A program made the translations under genes and the position numbers. From an uncultured Bacilli bacterium (lineage in GTDB: Bacteria; Bacillota_I; Bacilli_A; RF39; UBA660): a stretch of DNA of 38,381 nucleotides. The stretch covers positions 1-38,381 of the forward strand of contig CANQRX010000003.1 in NCBI GenBank assembly GCA_947626425.1, given 5' to 3'. The notes below the pieces were generated by a model, which was not told the origin of the DNA, searched no databases, and saw only the letters and a program-made list of their open reading frames with translations. This document shows positions 1 through 7,081 of this stretch, one piece after another. The stretch's first letter is position 1. The number at the start of each line of letters is the position of its first letter.

Positions 1-180
1 ACCTATAATAAATTTACCATTTTTTGGTTAATTTACAATACCTTGAATGCCTTTTTTAGTTTCGCAAGATGTCTATTAAAAAATTTTAAAAATTTAATGA
101 AACTTCATAATAGAGGAATTAAAGTCTTTTTCACGGACATAACCAAATTAAAAGAAAAAATGTTAGAAGAAATAAAGTAA
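1..180 (+). CDS. C-terminal end of an unidentified protein (partial)
   Basis: An open frame runs in from the left edge and ends at a TAA at 178-180, giving the last 59 residues. The visible part starts with a hydrophobic, aromatic-rich stretch (FTIFWLIYNTLNAFFSF) followed by a basic segment and a charged tail ending in LKEKMLEEIK. This could be the last membrane or interface helix of a membrane-associated enzyme such as a glycosyltransferase, but too little is visible to name a family. Base composition matches the neighbours. The start lies outside the window. Confidence 0.55.
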   Translation, partial: TYNKFTIFWLIYNTLNAFFSFARCLLKNFKNLMKLHNRGIKVFFTDITKLKEKMLEEIK

Positions 181-266
181 ATAAAATTTTAAAATGAATA
201 TTCCCTTTTTTCATAGTTCTAATGGGGAAAGCTTTAAAACTTTTAGTTTTAATCTAATTTTATTTA

Positions 267-275
267 TGTTAAAAT
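267..275 (+). promoter_or_regulatory. Possible extended -10 promoter before hemW
   Basis: TGT followed by TAAAAT (270-275) matches an extended -10 element. No convincing -35 lies 16-18 bases upstream. The hemW start codon is about 40 bases downstream with GAGGAGG in front of it. The 135 bases between the previous stop and hemW are otherwise AT-rich; a 7-bp hairpin at 234-252 lacks a T-run and is not called a terminator. Confidence 0.35.
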
Positions 276-315
276 TTTATTAAGTTTTTAAAAATAAAAA
301 TCAGAGGAGGAAAAA

Positions 316-1398
316 ATGAAAAGCGTTTATATTCACATTCCTTTTTGTCAAAAAATTTGTTCTTATTGCGATTTTTGTAAAATGTTTTATGATTCAAAAT
401 GGTCTAAAGCTTATTTAAAAAGATTAAATGAAGAAATAGATAATCATTATTTAGGTGAAGAAATTAGAACTCTTTACATTGGTGGAGGAACACCAAGTTG
501 CCTTTCTTTAGAAGAAACAGAATTTCTTTTAAAAATTACAAAAAAATTTTCCAAAATGAAAAATATTGAATTTACTTTTGAATGTAATTTGGAAGATTTA
601 ACTTTAGAAAAATTAAAATTATTAAAGTTTTATAATGTAACAAGACTAAGTATTGGAATTCAAAGTTTTCAACCTCATTTATTAGATTTAATGGGAAGAA
701 AACATGATTTTAAAGATGCTCAAGCAAAAATTAATTTGGCAAGAAGTTTAGGATTTACCAATATAAGTTTGGATTTAATGTATGGCTTTTACAATCAAAC
801 AATCAAAGACTTAAAAGAAGATTTAAAACTATTTTTAAAATTAAATCCTGAACATCTAAGCACTTACAGTTTAAAAATTGGTGATCATACTTTATTAAAA
901 GTAAATAAAATTCCCGAAATTGATGAAGATACCGATGCAAAGATGTATGAGATTATTTGTGCTTATTTAAAAAAACATAAATTTATTCATTATGAAGTTA
1001 GTAATTTTGCTAAGAAAGGAAAAGAATCCATTCATAATTTAGTTTATTGGAACAATGAAGAATATTATGGCTTTGGGCTATCAGCTTCCGGATATATTGA
1101 TAATGTAAGATATACCAATGTTTTAAATTTAAAAGATTATTTGAATGACGATCGAAAATCAGAAGAAATATTATTAACTACTAAAGACAAAATGGATTAC
1201 GAATTAATTCTTGGTTTAAGAAAATTACAAGGAATTAATGTTAATAAATTTAAAGAAAAATATGAGATTGCTCTTGAAGATGCTTATCCTATTAAGCCGT
1301 TATTAAAAAATAAAGAATTACAACAAAAAAAAGAATATATTTTCATACCTGAGGACAAAATATATATAATGAATGAAATTTTATTAAAAATGATATAG
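316..1398 (+). CDS. hemW: HemW-type radical SAM protein (heme chaperone, HemN-like)
   Basis: Radical SAM protein of the HemN/HemW family, 360 residues, the usual HemW length. The N-terminus carries IHIPFC with the cluster cysteines C11-x3-C15-x2-C18, then the SAM-binding glycine motif IGGGTPS near residue 55 and the family segment RLSIGIQSF near 115. HemW proteins bind heme and a 4Fe-4S cluster; they were long misannotated as coproporphyrinogen III oxidase. The length and the absence of the HemN CxxxCxxCxC pattern favour HemW. GAGGAGG sits just upstream of the ATG. The stop codon overlaps the ribosome binding site of the next gene, so the two are probably cotranscribed. No heme biosynthesis gene is visible, so its substrate here is unknown. 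Confidence 0.88.
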   Translation: MKSVYIHIPFCQKICSYCDFCKMFYDSKWSKAYLKRLNEEIDNHYLGEEIRTLYIGGGTPSCLSLEETEFLLKITKKFSKMKNIEFTFECNLEDLTLEKLKLLKFYNVTRLSIGIQSFQPHLLDLMGRKHDFKDAQAKINLARSLGFTNISLDLMYGFYNQTIKDLKEDLKLFLKLNPEHLSTYSLKIGDHTLLKVNKIPEIDEDTDAKMYEIICAYLKKHKFIHYEVSNFAKKGKESIHNLVYWNNEEYYGFGLSASGYIDNVRYTNVLNLKDYLNDDRKSEEILLTTKDKMDYELILGLRKLQGINVNKFKEKYEIALEDAYPIKPLLKNKELQQKKEYIFIPEDKIYIMNEILLKMI

Positions 1399-1409
1399 GA
1401 GGTCTTTTA

Positions 1410-1850
1410 GTGAAAAAAATATTCTTTTTTATTTGGTTATTTTTTATTATGGGAACTGTAAATGCTGAAACAATGAAACATTTTGAAGTTTTAAACGGTA
1501 AGTTATCCATTCCTTTTGATTCAAAAATAAATACTTATACAGTTTATTTGATTGATGGTGAATCACAAATTAATGCTAATTATATTCTCATGGATGACGC
1601 TTTAACGGCAACAATTGATGAGGACCGTGAAAAAGCCGTTTATAAAATTTTTAATGGAGAAAAAGAAGTTGAAGAATATGTTTTTTATAAAATAACAACG
1701 GAAGAAACACCGGTTTTTAATGAAAAAATAATTGAATCTGAACCACCCAAGGAAATACCTAATTTACCCTATTATATTATAGGGACTTGTCTAATAATAA
1801 TAATTATTTTATTTAAGATTATTGTAATTGGTTTTAAAAGAAAAATATAA
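1410..1850 (+). CDS. Small secreted/membrane-anchored protein of unknown function
   Basis: Starts with GTG; AGGAGGT at 1397-1403 overlaps the hemW stop and fixes this start. The 146-residue product has an N-terminal signal peptide (residues 1 to about 19, ending VNA), an extracellular region of about 90 residues rich in beta-strand patterns (YTVYLIDGE, YKIFNGEKEVEEYVFY), and a C-terminal membrane helix of repeated isoleucines followed by the basic end FKRKI. The layout, one small beta domain on a C-terminal anchor, recalls cadherin-like or Big-type single-domain surface proteins, but I see no diagnostic motif. It sits between hemW and a phosphodiesterase gene, probably in one operon. Function not assigned. 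Confidence 0.75.
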   Translation: MKKIFFFIWLFFIMGTVNAETMKHFEVLNGKLSIPFDSKINTYTVYLIDGESQINANYILMDDALTATIDEDREKAVYKIFNGEKEVEEYVFYKITTEETPVFNEKIIESEPPKEIPNLPYYIIGTCLIIIIILFKIIVIGFKRKI

Positions 1851-1865
1851 ACATAATATTTTAAT

Positions 1866-2489
1866 ATGAAAAAATATATTGCCCATCGGGGTTTAAAACC
1901 TGCTCGTGTTAAAGAAAATTCTTTAGAGGCTTTTTCTTTGGCCATAAAAAATCCTAATTATGTCGGATTTGAGTGTGATGTTAGAACTAGTCTTGACCAA
2001 GTTTTTTTTATTCATCACAATGCCTTAATTGATTTAAAACTAGTATCAAGCTTAACAAAAAAGGAGTTGCTAAAAAAGAATCTTACGCCTTTAAAGGAAG
2101 TTTTAAAACTAAAAACTGATAAAATAATATTAATTGAAATTAAAGAAAGTAACATTGATATTTATAAATTACATCAACTTCTTAATAATTGTAATCGAAA
2201 AATTTATGTCATGAGTTTTCTTAATTCGGTTATTAAAAAACTAAGTAAATTAAAAAGAAACTATAAAATTGGATGCTTAAATTATCTTTTAAACAGTGAA
2301 GAAGATTATCGATATTTAGATTTTATTTGTTTACTAGAAATCTCTTATTCTCATAAGTTGTACAGTTATTTTCAAGAAAAAGGTCTGGAAGTTTTTATTT
2401 ATGGTATTCATAAAAAAGAAACATATGAAATAATTGATGATGTTTATTTTATAACTGATTTAGTTTTGCTAAATAATGGTCAACTATGA
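1866..2489 (+). CDS. Glycerophosphodiester phosphodiesterase family protein
   Basis: A 207-residue cytoplasmic GDPD-type TIM barrel. It has IAHRG at residues 5-9, the KENSLEAF segment near 17-24, the metal-binding FECDVR near 35-40, and the second catalytic histidine in FFIHHN near 47-52, followed by IILIEIKES. These are the hallmark residues for hydrolysis of glycerophosphodiesters to glycerol-3-phosphate and an alcohol. It is slightly shorter than the usual 240 residues. It lies 15 bases after the preceding gene. No good Shine-Dalgarno sequence precedes the ATG; the stretch is TAATATTTTAAT, so translation may be weak or coupled. A role in recycling deacylated lipids or polyglycerol-phosphate fragments is inferred from the family only. 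Confidence 0.85.
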   Translation: MKKYIAHRGLKPARVKENSLEAFSLAIKNPNYVGFECDVRTSLDQVFFIHHNALIDLKLVSSLTKKELLKKNLTPLKEVLKLKTDKIILIEIKESNIDIYKLHQLLNNCNRKIYVMSFLNSVIKKLSKLKRNYKIGCLNYLLNSEEDYRYLDFICLLEISYSHKLYSYFQEKGLEVFIYGIHKKETYEIIDDVYFITDLVLLNNGQL

Positions 2490-2515
2490 TTTACAAACTG
2501 TTTTTTCGCAAAATA

Positions 2516-2524
2516 TGCTATAAT
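2516..2524 (+). promoter_or_regulatory. Extended -10 promoter before the acyltransferase gene
   Basis: TGC directly precedes a perfect TATAAT (2519-2524), an extended -10. Transcription would start near 2531, just before the AAGAAGTGATG ribosome binding region and the ATG at 2548. No strong -35 is visible at the proper distance. It may start the 2.5-9.1 kb envelope gene set. Confidence 0.55.
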
Positions 2525-2547
2525 TATGTCCAAAAGAAGTGATGTAG

Positions 2548-3678
2548 ATGAGCAAACCAAGACAAACAAATATTGAATTGTTAAGAATCATAGCCATTTT
2601 ATTTATTATTAGTTTTCATTATGTCTATAAAAGCGGGTACGTCTTAACTAGTTTAAATGTAAACAGTGTAATTATAAAAAGTTTTTATTTTTTAGGAGAA
2701 CTTGGTGTTAATATCTTTGCTTTAATAACAGGCTATTTTATGATAAATGGAAAATTTAAAAGTAAAAAATTGTTAAAATTGCTCATCGAAGTTAATTTTT
2801 ATTATTTATTAACGATTTTTTTGAAACAAGCTTATACCCATAATATTGGAAATTGGTTTTGTTCATTACTTAAAAGTCCTAAAAGTACCTTTTTAATGTT
2901 TTTTCCCGTTATTTTTAATAAATATTGGTTTATAACAGCCTATATTTTAATTTACATTTTAAGTCCCTATTTGAATAAATTTATAAAATCTCTTACCAAG
3001 GATGAATTAAAGAAATTGTTACTAATTTTATTTTTCATTTGGTCAGTAATTCCCACTTTTTTTGGATTCTTTGAAAATACTACGGAATCGCTTCTTTATT
3101 ATAATCGTTTTTTGTGGCTAATATTTATGTATTTTTTGGGATCTTACATTAAATTATATTCACTAAAAATCTTTAAAAATAAAAAAATTAGTATCTTTAC
3201 AGCCATATTTTCTTTAGCCTTTATGGTTTTAGGAATAATTGTTATTTTTAAGTTTGGAAATCTTTTTAAAAAAATCGGAACTAAAGAAACTGCCTATTTT
3301 TGGCAACCTAATACTATTCCAATGCTTATTTTAAGTGTTTCGCTTTTTGAATTATTTTTAAAATTAAAAATACCTAATTTAAAGTTAATTAATGTTGCCG
3401 CATCGACAACTTTAGGAGTGTATATGTTACACGATGGACCCTTAGCAAGTACTCTTTGGCAAAATATTTTTAAAACATTAGATTGCTTAAATAGTAAATA
3501 TTATCTATTTTATATAATCGCCCATACATTTACAATTTTCATTTTAGGGGGGGGGGTTGACATTATAAGACAAGGCTTAGAAAGAATAACGCTTAGTAAA
3601 TTTTTAGATTCCCAAGTTTATGAAAAGTTGACATCTAAAATAAAAAAATTTTGGCAAAAAATCTATAAAGTGATTTAA
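2548..3678 (+). CDS. Membrane acyltransferase-3 family protein with internal G10 tract
   Basis: A 376-residue polytopic membrane protein of the acyltransferase-3 family (OafA/WecH type), which moves acyl groups, commonly O-acetyl, onto cell-surface glycans. The N-terminus SKPRQTNIELLRIIAILFI followed by SFHY is the typical start, with the catalytic histidine of the family in the first membrane helix. About ten hydrophobic segments follow, including the family-like block STTLGVYMLHDGP near residue 290-302. The coding sequence holds ten consecutive G at 3547-3556 (codons 334-337). Gain or loss of one G gives a stop within a few codons, so the last about 40 residues could be switched off. The product is complete as read here. 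Substrate unknown; the neighbouring genes suggest an envelope glycan or lipid-linked sugar. Confidence 0.85.
   Translation: MSKPRQTNIELLRIIAILFIISFHYVYKSGYVLTSLNVNSVIIKSFYFLGELGVNIFALITGYFMINGKFKSKKLLKLLIEVNFYYLLTIFLKQAYTHNIGNWFCSLLKSPKSTFLMFFPVIFNKYWFITAYILIYILSPYLNKFIKSLTKDELKKLLLILFFIWSVIPTFFGFFENTTESLLYYNRFLWLIFMYFLGSYIKLYSLKIFKNKKISIFTAIFSLAFMVLGIIVIFKFGNLFKKIGTKETAYFWQPNTIPMLILSVSLFELFLKLKIPNLKLINVAASTTLGVYMLHDGPLASTLWQNIFKTLDCLNSKYYLFYIIAHTFTIFILGGGVDIIRQGLERITLSKFLDSQVYEKLTSKIKKFWQKIYKVI
3547..3556 (+). repeat. Poly-G tract of 10 (candidate phase-variation site)
   Basis: Ten consecutive G inside the acyltransferase coding sequence. They are read as GGG GGG GGG G, giving three glycines, codons otherwise avoided in this AT-rich DNA. 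With nine G the frame runs into TAA four codons after the glycines; with eleven G it hits TGA at once. No other G run in the window exceeds about six. Confidence 0.85.
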
Positions 3679-3697
3679 TAATAATAGAGGTGTTGAA

Positions 3698-4096
3698 GTG
3701 AAAAAAGAAAATGATTTGTTAAAACAAGTTTGTAAATTTTTAATTGTTGGTGGAATAGCAACGCTTATCGATTGGGGAATATATATCTTTTTAAATGGTT
3801 TATTAAAAATAAATCCGTTAATTTCTAATATCTTTTCGTTTTCTATTTCCGTTATTTATAATTATCTAGCTAGTATAAAATGGGTTTTTAAAGTAAGTAA
3901 AAATAAAAGTTCTCGTAAAATATTTATCGATTTTCTTTTATTGAGTGTTTTAGGTTTAATACTAAGCGAATTCTTTATGTGGTTTTTTATAGAAAAATTA
4001 CGATTCAAAAATATGTTTTCAAAAATCTTATCTACTGGCTTAGTAATGATTTTTAATTTTATAACTCGCAAGTATTTTTTAGAAGATAACCATTAA
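3698..4096 (+). CDS. GtrA-family small membrane protein (putative lipid-linked sugar flippase)
   Basis: A 132-residue protein with four membrane helices. It opens with QVCKFLIVGGIATLIDWGIY, the signature start of the GtrA/DPMS family, and ends with a basic tail (TRKYFLED). GtrA-like proteins are thought to move polyprenyl-phosphate sugars across the membrane or to support their synthesis. The GTG start is placed by AGAGGTG about six bases upstream. It lies 19 bases after the acyltransferase and before the UbiA and HAD/GT-C genes, which fits a role as flippase for the lipid-linked sugar that those genes would make and use. That role is inferred. Confidence 0.85.
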   Translation: MKKENDLLKQVCKFLIVGGIATLIDWGIYIFLNGLLKINPLISNIFSFSISVIYNYLASIKWVFKVSKNKSSRKIFIDFLLLSVLGLILSEFFMWFFIEKLRFKNMFSKILSTGLVMIFNFITRKYFLEDNH

Positions 4097-4156
4097 CAAA
4101 GTGGTTGCCATTGGTTATAATAAATGATAAAGTATTGAAAAAAGGAATGACTGTTG

Positions 4157-5047
4157 ATGAAGAAGTATTTAAAATTAATGCGAGTTCGGCATTATATCAA
4201 AAATTTTTTAATTTTTTTGCCATTAATATTCAGTGGTAATTTGTTTAATAAATATTTATTTTTAGTTACATGTTGGGGATTTTTAGCTTTTTCTTTACTA
4301 GCTTCAAGTATTTATATTTTTAATGATTTACTTGATTACGAAAACGATAAATTACATCCTAAAAAGAAATTTCGACCTATAGCTTCGGGAGAAATATCAA
4401 AAGGGAAGGCTAAAATTCTTTTAGTTTTGCTTTTATTGTTTAGTTTTTTAATAATTATAAATTTATTTCATTGTCATTTAATTAATAAATCAGCTTTTTT
4501 CGAATCTTTAATTATTTTGATTATTTATTTTTTGATAAATATCTTTTATAGTTTAAAAATAAAACATCTTCCCATTTTAGATATTCTTTTTCTAGCTTTA
4601 GGGTTTGTTTTAAGGGTTTATTTTGGTGGCAGTTTAAACAGTATTGAAATATCTAGTTGGTTATATTTAACGGTTTTAAGCTTTTCATTATACTTAGTAA
4701 TTGGGAAAAGAAAAGGGGAATTAGAAAAAAATAAAAATTCGCGACCAGTCTTAAAATACTATACTGTTGAATATTTAGATAAGTTTATGTATTCATTTTT
4801 AACTTTGACTTTAGTTTTTTATTCCCTATGGTGTACGAGTTCGAAATTAGATTCTTATGCCGTATATAGTATTTTTATAATTATTTTTATTGTTATGAAA
4901 TATAGCCTAAATATTGAAAGCAACCAAAACGAATATTTATCCGATCCAGTCGAAGTTTTATTACATGATAAAATTTTGATATTAGCAATCATAATTTATT
5001 TTGGCTACATGGGAGGAGTTTTATATGGGAAATATTTGGGTTTATGA
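4157..5047 (+). CDS. UbiA-family prenyltransferase, decaprenyl-phosphate phosphoribosyltransferase-like
   Basis: An integral membrane prenyltransferase of about 296 residues. The start YLKLMRVRHYIKNFLIFLP and the first aspartate motif NDLLDYENDKLHPKKKFRPI followed by ASGEIS match the 5-phosphoribosyl-1-pyrophosphate:polyprenyl-phosphate phosphoribosyltransferase branch of UbiA (mycobacterial Rv3806c type) better than the quinone or heme O branches. A second acidic motif lies near the C-terminus (SDPVEVLLHDK). The family makes polyprenyl-phosphate-5-phosphoribose. A TTG three bases upstream could also serve as start; AAAGGA at 4141-4146 is compatible with both, and ATG at 4157 is preferred. 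Its 3' end overlaps the next gene by 23 bases, indicating translational coupling to the HAD/GT-C fusion. Confidence 0.82.
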   Translation: MKKYLKLMRVRHYIKNFLIFLPLIFSGNLFNKYLFLVTCWGFLAFSLLASSIYIFNDLLDYENDKLHPKKKFRPIASGEISKGKAKILLVLLLLFSFLIIINLFHCHLINKSAFFESLIILIIYFLINIFYSLKIKHLPILDILFLALGFVLRVYFGGSLNSIEISSWLYLTVLSFSLYLVIGKRKGELEKNKNSRPVLKYYTVEYLDKFMYSFLTLTLVFYSLWCTSSKLDSYAVYSIFIIIFIVMKYSLNIESNQNEYLSDPVEVLLHDKILILAIIIYFGYMGGVLYGKYLGL

Positions 5048-7067
5048 TTTTGATGGAACGATTTATGATGGCGATAGTTCAATCGATTTTTTCTTTTTTT
5101 GTCTAAGAAAAAAATTTAGTTTAATAAAATATTTACCAATGTTAATTTTCTATACTTTCTGGTATGCTTTAAAAAAAATAACGGTTAAAGAATATAAAGA
5201 AAAAGTCTTTCAATTTTTAAAAAATTTTGCGAATATTGATGAATTAGTCGATGAATTTTGGCAAAAAAATAGTTTTAAAATTAATCAATTTTTTTTAGAT
5301 GATTTAAATAATCCAAATCGTCCTTTAATCGCAATTATAAGCGCTTCTCCCCAATTTTTAATTAATGGTTACGCAAAAAATCTTAAAAATGTTTCATTAA
5401 TCGCGACCGACATGGATAAAAAAACAGGAATTATTCATGGTGAAAATTGTAAAGGCGAGGAAAAAGTAGTTCAATTTGAAAAGGAGTTTAAAAATACTAA
5501 CATTGCTAAATTTTATAGTGATTCTAAGTCTGACGAACCTTTAGCCAAGAAAGCTCAAGAATCTTTTATTGTTTTAAAAGGACAAGTAAAAGAATGGAAG
5601 GAAAGATTTTTTATTAAAGAAAAGCAAAAGAAAATTGCCTTTGGTTTATTTTTGGCCTTTTTTACTTTTTATCTAATATTAGGAATTTATTTTTCGTATT
5701 TATATGAAGCAAAACTAGATTTTATATTTGGTTCCGATCCCACAAGAGTAATAGGGGATATGACCAATGTTTTTGGAAATCACTACCGTGTTAGAGTTCA
5801 TCCTTTATATGTTTTAATACTACAACCCATAACTTTAATATTAGGTGGTTTAACGGTTAATAACTTATTGGCAGCTTTAATTATCATTTCCAGTGTTACC
5901 AGTTTATCTGTTGTTTTCCTTTACAAAATAGCTTCAATGTTTATCAAAAGTGAAAAAATAAAATTGTTAATTTCAGCAATGTTTGGTTTTTCATTTTCAG
6001 AAATATTTTTTACAACAATTATTGAATCTTTCCCGTTTGCAGCTTTCTTTTTAATTTTATTATGGTTTTTAGTAATTAAAATTTTTAAAAACCAAGAAGT
6101 TCCTAAAAATTATTTATTTTTCTTAATTTTATTAGGAATCGCTTCTTTTGGAATAACAATAACTAATTTTATTACTTATTTAATAGCTTTATTTACTTTA
6201 TGGATTGGCAAAAAAATAAAGTTAAAACAAATTATGGGTGTAGTTTTGGCCATAGCATTATCAGTAATATGTTTATCATATATTCAAAATTATACTTGGC
6301 ATAATACTCCAACCATTTTTCAAAAAACTAATTATCAAGCTGAACAAAAATATGTAAATTTTAATTTTTCTTTAACGAAATTTAAAAATATAATTAAAAC
6401 CGACTTTATTCAGTCCCTTTTTGCAAGCGATGTTTATGTAAATAAGAATAAGATTGTCGATTTTAGAAAACTAAATTATTTTAATAAAACTTTTGCAGTT
6501 GTTTTTTACTTAATAATTTTTATCAATTTATTAAAAAACTTTCACAAAAATAAAATTTTGAATATGGGAATTATGTTATCTTTGTTATTTAATTTTACCT
6601 TACATCTAATTTATGGAAATAAAGAAACCTTCTTATATGCTTGTCATTTTAATTATTTAATATTTTTATTACTAATAGTTAATTATCAAGAAAAGGCAAA
6701 ACCGAAGAAGGATTATAATATGCTTTTCCTAAGCATAATTGCTGTTTTTCAAATAATTGGTAATATGCGAGTTTATAAACAATTATTAGTGATTATTAGT
6801 AAATACTTAAAACCAACTTATTATCGTAATTTTAAAAATCCTTGGTTATTTATTGGCATCATTATTATTTTATTTTTAATCTATTTATTAAGTTATTTAA
6901 TTTGGAAAATGGTAAAAAAAATAATTGATAAGAGGGTAGAGGATAAACTGACTTATCTTCTTGGCTGCTTGATTTGTCTTATTTTTATTAATTTAATATT
7001 TATTGGTATTGAAACAATACCAAAGTATCAGAAAATTTTTAATATTTCAGTTGCTACTAAAAAATAA
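5025..7067 (+). CDS. HAD-IB phosphatase fused to a GT-C-like membrane glycosyltransferase (copy 1)
   Basis: A 680-residue fusion. Residues 1-200 are a HAD-IB phosphatase: motif I YDFDGT (D8, D10), motif II IISAS near 104-108, motif III lysine near 145, and motif IV YSDSKSDEPL near 164-173. Residues 204-680 form about eleven membrane helices. The first outer loop carries acidic GSDPTRVIGDM and then HYRVRVHPLY, resembling GT-C (PMT/GT39-like) enzymes that use polyprenyl-phosphate sugars. An in-frame TTG at 5001 exists, but GGGAGGAG at 5011-5018 and the matching start of copy 2 fix ATG at 5025. It overlaps the UbiA gene by 23 bases. Inferred role: the HAD part dephosphorylates polyprenyl-phosphoribose-phosphate and the GT-C part transfers the pentose. 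The glycosyltransferase call rests on topology and loop motifs only. Confidence 0.78.
   Translation: MGNIWVYDFDGTIYDGDSSIDFFFFCLRKKFSLIKYLPMLIFYTFWYALKKITVKEYKEKVFQFLKNFANIDELVDEFWQKNSFKINQFFLDDLNNPNRPLIAIISASPQFLINGYAKNLKNVSLIATDMDKKTGIIHGENCKGEEKVVQFEKEFKNTNIAKFYSDSKSDEPLAKKAQESFIVLKGQVKEWKERFFIKEKQKKIAFGLFLAFFTFYLILGIYFSYLYEAKLDFIFGSDPTRVIGDMTNVFGNHYRVRVHPLYVLILQPITLILGGLTVNNLLAALIIISSVTSLSVVFLYKIASMFIKSEKIKLLISAMFGFSFSEIFFTTIIESFPFAAFFLILLWFLVIKIFKNQEVPKNYLFFLILLGIASFGITITNFITYLIALFTLWIGKKIKLKQIMGVVLAIALSVICLSYIQNYTWHNTPTIFQKTNYQAEQKYVNFNFSLTKFKNIIKTDFIQSLFASDVYVNKNKIVDFRKLNYFNKTFAVVFYLIIFINLLKNFHKNKILNMGIMLSLLFNFTLHLIYGNKETFLYACHFNYLIFLLLIVNYQEKAKPKKDYNMLFLSIIAVFQIIGNMRVYKQLLVIISKYLKPTYYRNFKNPWLFIGIIIILFLIYLLSYLIWKMVKKIIDKRVEDKLTYLLGCLICLIFINLIFIGIETIPKYQKIFNISVATKK
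5226..5623 (+). repeat. Direct repeat, left arm copy 1 (HAD domain)
   Basis: About 398 bases in which I see no difference from 7283-7680 (offset 2057). Upstream, from each start codon to this block, there are only a handful of mostly synonymous changes. Similarity drops abruptly just after codon 203, where the membrane part begins. A second conserved arm is at the 3' ends: 6798-7045 resembles 8846-9093 (offset 2048). Confidence 0.85.
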
Positions 7068-7081
7068 AGGAGGCGTTTTAT

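Noticed and set aside
1790..1815. Short AAT repeat near the end of the small membrane protein gene
   Set aside because: About four units coding for isoleucines in a membrane helix; a three-base unit does not change the frame, and such runs are expected in AT-rich DNA.
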